NCBI RefSeq assembly: GCF_016744025.1
Contig: NZ_JADGFC010000015.1
Coordinates: forward strand, 1-32,212
Reading direction: 5' to 3'
DNA from: Sulfurimonas sp.
GTDB taxonomy: Bacteria > Campylobacterota > Campylobacteria > Campylobacterales > Sulfurimonadaceae
DNA: 32,212 nt
The translations under genes and the position numbers were made by a program. Below the pieces are notes generated by a model. The model searched no databases, was not told the origin of the DNA, and worked only from the letters and a program-made list of their open reading frames with translations. Of this stretch, positions 17,908-24,789 are shown one piece after another; within the stretch, counting starts at the first letter, position 1, and each line of letters opens with the position of its first letter.

Positions 17908-18175
17908 ATATATTAAGCTCACCTCTTTATGAAAAGCAGTTAAAAGAGCTTTTAAATATTTTATCTAAGCAAGACTACCAAGCAACAAAAAACTTTAAAA
18001 TGTATCTTGATACCATTATTTTAAATATGCCAAGTAAAGAAAAAAATATAAAAAGTCCATCTATTTTGACAATGAAAATATTAAAGATATTGAATTTCAA
18101 GGATGTACAATCCCCTTTCTAATAGACAAAAAAAATAATAACTACGTCATTTTATCAATAACTACAAAAAGCTAA
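17904..18175 (+). pseudogene. RelE/ParE-family toxin, frameshifted
   Basis: Starting at TTG 17904 the frame reads MNILSSPLYEKQLKELLNIL, a typical ParE/RelE N-terminal helix region, but ends early at 18122 after 72 residues. From about 18050 the family-like C-terminus continues in another frame: SIYFDNENIKDIEFQGC, TIPFLID, NYVILSI and a stop at 18173-18175. Adding one A to the seven-A run at 18040-18046 joins both parts into a toxin of about 90 residues with MPSKEKKYKKSIYF at the join. The C-terminal strand and residues that contact RNA or gyrase in the family are therefore lost in the present frame. The toxin is probably inactive here, or switchable, or the run was miscounted. A GAAAG-type ribosome site lies inside the antitoxin gene. 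Confidence 0.75.
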
Positions 18176-18320
18176 AAATATCATATTAATATATGTTTAT
18201 TATAAGTCTAAATAAAAAAATCCTACATACATAGCTATAGATAATAATAATTATAAATCTAATATAATATCTTTAGAATAACTTGTATCGAAATGTAACA
18301 TAATAGTTTTGTGTTGTAAT

Positions 18321-18380
18321 ATTGTCACATTATTGTCACATTTTTATAGTCAATCTTCTGTATACTCATAACAATATAAT
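18321..18380 (+). promoter_or_regulatory. sox operon promoter region with tandem 11-bp repeats
   Basis: ATTGTCACATT occurs twice with no gap (18321-18331 and 18332-18342), so the copies sit on the same DNA face, one turn apart. A poorer inverted copy (AATGTAACA) is at 18292-18300. Candidate -10 boxes are TATACT (18361-18366, after TG) and TATAAT (18375-18380). The repeats lie where an activator, or a repressor blocking the polymerase, would bind. soxC ATG is at 18408 with GGGAG upstream. The remaining DNA from 18176 is AT-rich and I see no gene in it. Confidence 0.6.
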
Positions 18381-18407
18381 GTCATATTAATTAAATGGGA
18401 GAATAGA

Positions 18408-19724
18408 ATGGATAATAAGAAATCTATAAATGATTTAGATATATCTGATAGAAGAAACTTTTTTAAGCGTACAGCAGCTCTTGGTGTAACTGCACTTGCT
18501 GGAACAAGTCTAATTGCGTCTGAAGATGATCATGCAATTATGCATCATCCTGAGTGGGGCCAAAAGTGGGGCGATCCTGTAACTAAAAATCGTTACGGAA
18601 TCCCATCTGCTTATGAGCATAACAACACAAGAAGAAATACTAAGCTTTTAGCTTCTGGTAACTATAGAGCTTCTATTGCAGTAACTCCGATTCATGAGTC
18701 AGAAGGTATCATCACTCCAAATGGTCTTTTCTTTTCCCGTTCTCATGGTGGAACTGCTCATATTGACCCAAAAGAGTATCGTTTAATGATTCATGGTTTA
18801 GTTGAAAAACCTATCGTATTAACACTTGATCAACTCAAACGTTATCCAAGTGTAACTCGTACACACTTTATCGAGTGTCCTGCAAATGGTGGACAAGAGT
18901 GGAGAGGCCCACAGTTTAACTCTTTACAGTTTGCTAAAGGTTTTATGGCATCTGCAGAGTGGACAGGTGTTTACATAAAAACTATTCTTGAAGATTTAGG
19001 CTTAAAGCCAGAAGCTCAGTGGATGCTAGCTGAGGGATCTGATAACTCAGAGATGGGTCGTTCTGTTCCAATAGATAAGATTCTTGATGATGCAATGATT
19101 GTTTGGGGTCAAAATGGAGAAGCTCTACGTCCTGAACAAGGTTATCCTGTAAGACTACTTCTCCCTGGTTGGGAAGGAAACTTATGTGTTAAATGGCTTA
19201 AGCGTTTAGATTTTGCTGCTGAACCATGGTACGCAAAAGAAGAAACTTCTAAATATACTGCACTTAAACCGAGTGGTAAAGCAATTCAGCATTTTTATGC
19301 GAATGAAGTAAACTCAACTGTAGTTTCTCCATCTCCTGAAAAACCATGGACTGACTTAGAAGATGGTGATATAGTTGAAATTGAAGGACTTGCTTGGTCT
19401 GGTATGGGAACTATAACTGGTATTGACTTATCTTTTGATGGTGGAAATAATTATGTCCAAGCGAAGATAAAAGGTTTATTATTGCCTAAGTCTTGGACTA
19501 GATGGAGCTACATGCATACATATAAAAAAGGTGAAGTACTTTTACTTACATCTCGTGCTATGGATGACGCAGGATATATTCAACCAACAATTGATGAAGA
19601 AGTTTCAATAATGGGTGTCGAGTCTGTTTACCATAGAAATGGTGTTGAAACTTGGGAAGTAACCCCAACAGGTGAAGTTAATCATGTTCAAGTTAGAACG
19701 CCAGGAGGGATCAAAGATGTTTAA
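18408..19724 (+). CDS. soxC: Sulfane dehydrogenase subunit SoxC (molybdopterin)
   Basis: The catalytic molybdenum subunit of Sox(CD)2, which oxidises the sulfane sulfur bound to SoxY in the periplasm. 438 residues. A twin-arginine signal DRRNFFKRTAALG (15-27) indicates export folded with its cofactor. The sulfite-oxidase fold follows, with the molybdenum-ligating Cys157 in HFIECPANGGQEW. Then come the conserved WTGVYIKTILEDLG region, LLPGWEGNLCVKWLKRL, and a C-terminal dimerisation domain (about 310-438) starting near TVVSPSPEKPW. The family name SoxC rather than SorA rests on the linked soxD and soxYZ. Its end overlaps the soxD start by 8 bases. Confidence 0.94.
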   Translation: MDNKKSINDLDISDRRNFFKRTAALGVTALAGTSLIASEDDHAIMHHPEWGQKWGDPVTKNRYGIPSAYEHNNTRRNTKLLASGNYRASIAVTPIHESEGIITPNGLFFSRSHGGTAHIDPKEYRLMIHGLVEKPIVLTLDQLKRYPSVTRTHFIECPANGGQEWRGPQFNSLQFAKGFMASAEWTGVYIKTILEDLGLKPEAQWMLAEGSDNSEMGRSVPIDKILDDAMIVWGQNGEALRPEQGYPVRLLLPGWEGNLCVKWLKRLDFAAEPWYAKEETSKYTALKPSGKAIQHFYANEVNSTVVSPSPEKPWTDLEDGDIVEIEGLAWSGMGTITGIDLSFDGGNNYVQAKIKGLLLPKSWTRWSYMHTYKKGEVLLLTSRAMDDAGYIQPTIDEEVSIMGVESVYHRNGVETWEVTPTGEVNHVQVRTPGGIKDV

Positions 19725-20886
19725 TACAAATTATAAATTAATTGCTACAGCTTCTGTCCTTAGTATAGCAACTTTATTTAGTGCAGGTTGTATGGATGAT
19801 GGTGCTACTCCAACTAAGACTACCAAAGCTAATACAGCTACAACAATTGCAAGTATAGATGGTGGTGTTAAATATCCTGTAATAGGTGATAAAACAGGTC
19901 CTTATTATGTAAATAATCAATCAAACATGATGAAGATAAATAATGGACGTGTGCCAACAGCAAATGAGTTAGTAGCTTGGGATAAAGATGTTATGCCAGA
20001 TGGAACAGGTTTACCTGAGGGTAGTGGCTCTGTTGAAGATGGTGAAGAGATTTATGAAGCTCAGTGTGTTATGTGTCATGGTGACTTTGGTTCAGGTGGT
20101 GGTGGATATCCATCTCTTTCAAAAGGTAATGCAGATGAGTTACAAAAGACATTAACAAACAACAGATGGAAAGATCCTGAAGCTGATGGTCCAACTCGTG
20201 TATTTGGTTCTTACTGGCCTGTTGCAAGTACAATGTGGTGGTATATTAGAGATGGTATGCCTCATACAAAGTCTAAAACTCTAAGTAATGATGAAGTCTA
20301 TGCTCTTACTGCGTATATGTTAAATATCAATGAGATTACAATTGATGGTGAAGAAGTTGATGATGAGTATGTTCTTAATCGCGAGAAATTCTTAAAAATC
20401 AAGATGCCAAATAGAGATGGATTTGAGCCAAATATAGATGGACCTAATGCTCTAAAAGATGTTCGTAAATACTATGAAAATCCTGCAAATTTTGGTGCTA
20501 AAAAAGTCAATCCAGCAACGCGTTGCATGAAAGACTGTCAAGAAAAGTCAGTAGTAGTAACTAGAGTTGAAAATGGTGGAATAAGTGAATTTTTACCACC
20601 AATGTCAGTGGTTAGAGATCTTCCTAAAAAAGAAGCTTCAGATATGGGCTTTAATGTTTTGAAAAACTATGAAGATAACTGTATGCCTTGTCATGTAGCA
20701 GATGGTATGGGTGCTCCAGTAACAGGCGATAAAGAAGGCTGGGCTGAAGTTCTTGCTAAAGGAATGAGTGGTGTTTATAAAAATGCTCTTGAAGGTATCA
20801 ATGGTATGCCTGCTAAAGGTGGTGCTAGTGTGAGTGATGATGAACTAAAATTATTAGTTGATTATATGATAGATAACAGTAAATAA
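19717..20886 (+). CDS. soxD: SoxD dihaem cytochrome c subunit of sulfane dehydrogenase
   Basis: Accepts electrons from SoxC in the periplasm. 389 residues from ATG 19717, chosen because AGGAGG lies 8 bases upstream and a signal sequence then begins directly; the open frame extends to 19672 but without these features. The hydrophobic leader ends in LFSAGC with Cys25 at a lipobox-like position, so it may be a lipoprotein. Two haem c sites: CVMCH (117-121) in the first cytochrome domain and CMPCH (322-326) in the second, with MPHT and MPAKG methionines as likely axial ligands. A further Cys pair, CMKDC (270-274), separates them. It overlaps soxC and precedes soxY by 15 bases. Confidence 0.92.
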   Translation: MFNTNYKLIATASVLSIATLFSAGCMDDGATPTKTTKANTATTIASIDGGVKYPVIGDKTGPYYVNNQSNMMKINNGRVPTANELVAWDKDVMPDGTGLPEGSGSVEDGEEIYEAQCVMCHGDFGSGGGGYPSLSKGNADELQKTLTNNRWKDPEADGPTRVFGSYWPVASTMWWYIRDGMPHTKSKTLSNDEVYALTAYMLNINEITIDGEEVDDEYVLNREKFLKIKMPNRDGFEPNIDGPNALKDVRKYYENPANFGAKKVNPATRCMKDCQEKSVVVTRVENGGISEFLPPMSVVRDLPKKEASDMGFNVLKNYEDNCMPCHVADGMGAPVTGDKEGWAEVLAKGMSGVYKNALEGINGMPAKGGASVSDDELKLLVDYMIDNSK

Positions 20887-20901
20887 AACAAAGGAAAGAT
20901 C

Positions 20902-21381
20902 ATGCAAAGAAGACAATTTTTAAGTTTAACAGTTGGTGCTTTAGCTTTGGCAGTAGCACCTGCAAGTGTAAGAGCAGAGGATTATAGAAAATTAAAACCC
21001 GCAGTATGGAGCGCGCACAAGATGGACATGGCTATAAAGGCTATGTACGGAACAACAGCTACTATAGAAGAGGGAGTAAAACTAAAGGCAGCAAATGTTG
21101 CTTTTGACTCTGGAAAAATGGCTACAGCTGCTAATGGTGGTGCTATTCCATTAGATTTTTCTACAAAGATACCTGCTAAAACTATAGCTGTATTTCAAGA
21201 TGCTAATCCTGAAGCTGCAGTTTGTGTATACACTGTAGGTAAATATGATATGACTACTTACTCGATTAAGATCAAGATGGGTAATCCTGGTAGTGTTAAA
21301 GTGATCGTTGAAGGTCAAGATGGCAAGCTTTACTCAGCTACACAAAAATTAAATGTTGCAAAAGGTGGTTGTGAAGGTTAA
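20902..21381 (+). CDS. soxY: SoxY sulfur-carrier protein
   Basis: The periplasmic carrier whose C-terminal cysteine holds the sulfur substrate during the Sox cycle. 159 residues. A twin-arginine-like leader MQRRQFLSLTVGALALAVAP ends near Ala25. The mature domain follows the SoxY Ig-like fold. The swinging-arm end is KGGCEG with Cys157, where most SoxY proteins have GGCGG; the substitution Gly to Glu next to the carrier cysteine is notable. It is followed by soxZ, its obligate partner. This is probably the SoxY of the CD-linked cluster, separate from a soxXYZAB cluster not seen here. ATG has AAGGAAAG upstream. Confidence 0.92.
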   Translation: MQRRQFLSLTVGALALAVAPASVRAEDYRKLKPAVWSAHKMDMAIKAMYGTTATIEEGVKLKAANVAFDSGKMATAANGGAIPLDFSTKIPAKTIAVFQDANPEAAVCVYTVGKYDMTTYSIKIKMGNPGSVKVIVEGQDGKLYSATQKLNVAKGGCEG

Positions 21382-21421
21382 TCCGACGCAACACAGAACA
21401 TAAAAACAATAAAGGAATATT

Positions 21422-21730
21422 ATGAAAGTAAAAGCAAAATTAAAAAAAGGCGTAGTTAAAGTAAAAGCTATGGCTAAGCACAACATGATTACATACAATC
21501 AAGCAGAGAAAAAAACTGGAAATAAAGATGATGCAAACTTTATTACTCACGTTAGTGCAACTTGTAACGGCGAGACAGTTTTAGATATGTCAACTAGTCA
21601 GTTCCTATCTAAAAATCCTATTTTAAAGTTTCAGTTTAAAGGTGAAATATTTAAAAAAGGCGATAAAGTACTTATGACTTGGGTAGACCGTAAAGGTAAA
21701 ACAGGAAAAGGTAAGGGTAAGATAAAATAA
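21422..21730 (+). CDS. soxZ: SoxZ, partner of SoxY
   Basis: 102 residues, the normal size. It forms the SoxYZ heterodimer. Recognised by the pattern KVKAMAKHNM near the start, then HVSATCNGETVLDMSTSQFLSKNP, FQFKG and GDKVLMTWVDRKGKT near the end. There is no signal peptide, as usual: it is carried out by the Tat pathway together with SoxY. Basic and lysine-rich. AAAGGAATATT precedes the ATG. A stem-loop overlaps the stop codon and may lower expression of the downstream genes. Confidence 0.93.
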   Translation: MKVKAKLKKGVVKVKAMAKHNMITYNQAEKKTGNKDDANFITHVSATCNGETVLDMSTSQFLSKNPILKFQFKGEIFKKGDKVLMTWVDRKGKTGKGKGKIK

Positions 21731-21745
21731 TCTTATCCTTTAATA
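21715..21745 (+). terminator. Stem-loop at the soxZ end (partial terminator or RNA-stability element)
   Basis: GGGTAAGAT (21715-21723) pairs with ATCTTATCC (21730-21738), one G-T pair, with a 6-base loop, followed by TTTAATAATTTA. The soxZ stop lies in the loop. It may separate high soxYZ expression from the accessory genes. Confidence 0.55.
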
Positions 21746-21764
21746 ATTTAGAGGTATATATATT

Positions 21765-22253
21765 TTGCTAAAGTTACTGATTAAAACTTTTCTTATTAGT
21801 ATTATCATCCAAGCAACACTTTTCTCAAGAGAAATCTATATTGATAAGATTGTTAAAAAAGAAGTTTCTTTGGGCAAGCATCTTTTTGTTTGGTTACATC
21901 AAACAGATTGTGGTTATTGTGAGAGTATGAAAGAATTTACTCTTGATGATGAAGATATAAAGGTTTTGATAAAGAAAAAGTTTGTCTTTGTTCATATAAA
22001 TATCAATGAAAAAGATAAGGTTATGTATAAAGATTTTGTTGGTAATGGTCGTGCCTTTGCTAAACATATAGGATATAACTTTTACCCAACATCACTTTTC
22101 TTTGATTCTAACAATAAACTTATATATGCCGTTCCTGGTTACAAGGATGAGAAAATATTTTTTTCAATCTTAAAATATATAGATTCCAAATCATATAAAA
22201 CAATGGAATTTGAAAGTTATGTAAATGAAGCTGATTTCAATGAAGAACTATAA
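21765..22253 (+). CDS. Periplasmic thioredoxin-like protein (SoxW-like)
   Basis: 162 residues starting at TTG 21765, with GAGG about 11 bases before. The N-terminal hydrophobic leader (LLIKTFLISIIIQATLF) suggests export. The thioredoxin fold has the redox pair Cys49/Cys52 in HQTDCGYCESMKEFT, and a cis-proline segment FYPTSLFF near residue 110. The motif and LHQTDCGYC start are typical of DUF255/thioredoxin_2-like proteins linked to sox genes (SoxW/SoxS group), which keep the SoxY cysteine reduced. That role is inferred from location. It overlaps no gene, with 8 bases to the MOSC gene. Confidence 0.82.
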   Translation: MLKLLIKTFLISIIIQATLFSREIYIDKIVKKEVSLGKHLFVWLHQTDCGYCESMKEFTLDDEDIKVLIKKKFVFVHININEKDKVMYKDFVGNGRAFAKHIGYNFYPTSLFFDSNNKLIYAVPGYKDEKIFFSILKYIDSKSYKTMEFESYVNEADFNEEL

Positions 22254-22261
22254 GGGTTAGT

Positions 22262-22702
22262 ATGACAGATAATACTCAAGGAATAGTGTTAGAACTATTT
22301 ATATCTATAAAGGGAAAAGATACTAGATCTCAACAAGAGAGTCTTATTGTTGATACCCAAGGTGTGAGAGAAGATAAGTTTTACGCAAAAAATACTCAAA
22401 GAGCTATATTAATTACTTCAGTAGATAGTTATAATTTAGCAAAAGAAAATGGTATAGAGACTCCATATAGTTCACTTGGGGAAAATATCTTACTTGATGT
22501 TAACCCTTATCATCTTAGCCCTGGTGACAGACTTGAAGTAGGAGAAACTCTCTTAGAAATAAGTCAAAACTGTACCATATGTAAGGGTTTATCAAAGGTA
22601 GATGCAAGCTTACCGACACTACTCCAAAATGATAGAGGAATTTTTGCTAAGGTCATAAATGGTGGGAGAATATCTAAAGGTGATAAAGTTATTTTTAAAT
22701 AG
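22262..22702 (+). CDS. MOSC-domain protein
   Basis: 146 residues, cytoplasmic, a single MOSC domain. Recognised by GVREDKFYAKNTQRAILITS (the G-x-x-x-D-x-x-y region), LGENILLDV, LSPGDRLEVGETLLEI and the conserved cysteine region CTICKGL at about 103-109. MOSC proteins carry or transfer sulfur for molybdenum-cofactor enzymes. Placement 2.5 kb behind soxC, a molybdoenzyme, suggests a part in maturing SoxC or in sulfur handling, but SoxC-type cofactors do not need the sulfido ligand added by MOSC sulfurases, so the role is open. Confidence 0.85.
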   Translation: MTDNTQGIVLELFISIKGKDTRSQQESLIVDTQGVREDKFYAKNTQRAILITSVDSYNLAKENGIETPYSSLGENILLDVNPYHLSPGDRLEVGETLLEISQNCTICKGLSKVDASLPTLLQNDRGIFAKVINGGRISKGDKVIFK

Positions 22703-22739
22703 TTTTATTATTTATACTTTAAAAAAAGAAGGAAGAAAA

Positions 22740-23681
22740 ATGAGAAAAATATATACTATGTTTGTTAGTGCTTTGTTTGTTATATCTTTAAGTGCAATCT
22801 CTGCATCTGCTATAGAACAAAATGTACAAGTATTTACAACAGATAATACAAATGGGAATATTACACCTAAAACTATTTCTGCAGCCTTTGCATCTTCTGG
22901 TTTATCAATCGGTGGAAACAACGATATGAATAAACCATTTAAACTTAGATTTACAAAACTACATTACAAAACATACAATCTTGCTATGTTTCGTAGTGAT
23001 GAATTAACTCTAAAACTAATAAAAAAATATCCTAAATTTGGTGTATTAACACCGCTTACTATGTCTATTTACTCAGATAAAGGAAGTATGAACATCTCTA
23101 CCTTAACTCTTGAAGGTATGGCTAGAACAACTGGTGTACCAGTAACTGATCCAGATTTGATAGCTTATGCTAAGTTAACAGACAAAGCGCTGCATCTAGC
23201 ATTACCAAAGGGTAAGTATAAGAAACTAAACCATAATGTTGAGAGCAAAACAGATAACTATGCTCAAGCTTTTAGTGTTGAGCTTGAAGAAGGTACTGAT
23301 TTAGAAGAGTGGAGAGAAGATTTTGAGAATGAGTTTGAAGGAGAGATGGAGCCTATTGGTTTTTTAATGCCTAATTATACCAATCTAGTTGAAGAGATAT
23401 TTGAAGCTGCAAAATATGAAGAATATGACTTTTTTATTACCTACTCTGTTTGTAAATTTGATGTAATCTACCCAGTGTCAAAACTGCATCCTGAAGCTGG
23501 TGCATATGCTCCTTGTACAATGTATGTGTATAAGAAAAAAGGCGATAGCAAAGTTTATATAGGATACTTAGGTGTAAATAATTGGATTAAAATACTTGAT
23601 ATCAAGGATGAAAAAGCAGTTGCGGCACTTAACGAAGCTCAGGGGATGATTAATAATATCCTTACAGAACTTACTGAGTAA
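22740..23681 (+). CDS. Exported double-DUF302 protein (first paralogue)
   Basis: 313 residues from ATG 22740, chosen because AAGGAAG precedes it and a signal peptide begins at once (cleavage near SASA-IEQ, residue 24); the open frame runs back to 22659 over the MOSC end. Two DUF302-like halves follow. The first, about 40-125, has YPKFGVLTPLTMSIY but no cysteine. The second, about 185-290, has Cys238 in YSVCKF and Cys259 in YAPCTMYVY, matching the two conserved cysteines of DUF302 (CNP and LPC positions). Function unknown; DUF302 genes occur near sulfur-oxidation genes. Its position in the sox operon and the cysteine pair suggest sulfur or redox handling in the periplasm. Confidence 0.8.
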   Translation: MRKIYTMFVSALFVISLSAISASAIEQNVQVFTTDNTNGNITPKTISAAFASSGLSIGGNNDMNKPFKLRFTKLHYKTYNLAMFRSDELTLKLIKKYPKFGVLTPLTMSIYSDKGSMNISTLTLEGMARTTGVPVTDPDLIAYAKLTDKALHLALPKGKYKKLNHNVESKTDNYAQAFSVELEEGTDLEEWREDFENEFEGEMEPIGFLMPNYTNLVEEIFEAAKYEEYDFFITYSVCKFDVIYPVSKLHPEAGAYAPCTMYVYKKKGDSKVYIGYLGVNNWIKILDIKDEKAVAALNEAQGMINNILTELTE

Positions 23682-23686
23682 TAGAG

Positions 23687-24709
23687 ATGAAAACTAGCAC
23701 AATAAAAAAGTTAGTACTAACACTCTTATTTAGTGCTAGCTTTTTCTCTCTTAACGCAAATGACAAGTTTGTAGCTAGTAACAATCAAAATCTTGCAGTT
23801 GAGTATACTTTAGAAAATTCTTCAAAAGAGATAGATAAAGCTTTTTTCCAGTTTACAAAAGATATAGAAAAAATAGGCTTTTTTGTAAATGATGCTCATC
23901 ATAATGTACAAAATGTATATGAAAAAAAAGTTGGAGAAACTTCTCTATCTCAACTCTCTTTTTCTTCTCTTATAAATGATGACAAAGCAAGAAAACTATT
24001 TAACATAGACCCAAGACTTGGTGGATTTACTCCATTTAACTTGGTTATATACAGAAGAAAATCTGATAACAAGAGTGTTATAACTCATATAACACCAGAA
24101 GCAGCTCTAGATATTCTACAAATCAGAGATAATCATTTAAGAGAAAAATTCATAGAAATGTTTAAGCCAATGGATGAACTCATTGAAAAGACTTTTAATG
24201 TTAAAAAAACATATACAAAAATTCATGGTTTTGCGAAACAGAGCATGATGAACTATGAAATAACATTTGAAAAACCAGAAGATATAGATGATTTTTTTGA
24301 TGAATTTCAAGAAGAATTAGAAGCTCCTTTTGAGAAAAAAGGTTATATTATTGCTGGCTTTTATGATATGAAATATAGCTTTAACACAGAAAAAGATGAA
24401 TTGCCAAACTTCGAGAAATATATTGTATGGTCTCTGTGTCATATATCTTTTTCATATACAATTTTTGATGGTAAAGAACCTCTTCCTCAAGCTGCAATAT
24501 TTGCTCCTTGTTCTATGTACGCTTATATTAAGAAGGGTGAAAATAAGATTGTAATCGGAATGCCAACACTTAGTGCATGGGCGGCATCACTCAATATTAC
24601 GCAAAAAGACAAGCTACAAAAGATTAAACAACTAGACAGTGAAATTACTAATATCCTCATTGAACTTGGTGGAGTTAAAGTAGAAAATACTAACCCACTA
24701 CAAAAATAG
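23687..24709 (+). CDS. Exported double-DUF302 protein (second paralogue)
   Basis: 340 residues with a signal peptide (LVLTLLFSASFFSLNAND, cleavage near residue 24). It has the same architecture as its neighbour, 5 bases upstream: a cysteine-free first half (IDPRLGGFTPFNLVIYRR at about 107-124) and a second half with Cys251 (WSLCHISF) and Cys275 (FAPCSMYAYIKK). The remainder is strongly diverged, so the duplication is old. Both end in similar helices (ITNILIEL here, INNILTEL in the first). They may form a heterodimer. It ends the operon: the next gene has its own promoter. Confidence 0.8.
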   Translation: MKTSTIKKLVLTLLFSASFFSLNANDKFVASNNQNLAVEYTLENSSKEIDKAFFQFTKDIEKIGFFVNDAHHNVQNVYEKKVGETSLSQLSFSSLINDDKARKLFNIDPRLGGFTPFNLVIYRRKSDNKSVITHITPEAALDILQIRDNHLREKFIEMFKPMDELIEKTFNVKKTYTKIHGFAKQSMMNYEITFEKPEDIDDFFDEFQEELEAPFEKKGYIIAGFYDMKYSFNTEKDELPNFEKYIVWSLCHISFSYTIFDGKEPLPQAAIFAPCSMYAYIKKGENKIVIGMPTLSAWAASLNITQKDKLQKIKQLDSEITNILIELGGVKVENTNPLQK

Positions 24710-24751
24710 TTTTTCTCTTTTTAGTTATATATTATATGATGGTTTTAATAG

Positions 24752-24757
24752 TATAAT
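24752..24757 (+). promoter_or_regulatory. Candidate -10 for the FIST-GGDEF-EAL gene
   Basis: TATAAT at 24752-24757, 32 bases before the ATG at 24790; a weak AGGTG ribosome site lies near 24780. It separates this gene from the sox operon. Confidence 0.5.
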
Positions 24758-24789
24758 ACATTCTTAATAATCAAGATAATAGGTGTTTT

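Noticed and set aside
19672-19716. Longer N-terminus for soxD
   Set aside because: It would overlap soxC by 53 bases and put a hydrophilic stretch before the signal sequence; AGGAGG fits ATG 19717.
22659-22739. Longer N-terminus for the first DUF302 gene
   Set aside because: It runs over the end of the MOSC gene; ATG 22740 has a good ribosome site and begins a normal signal peptide.
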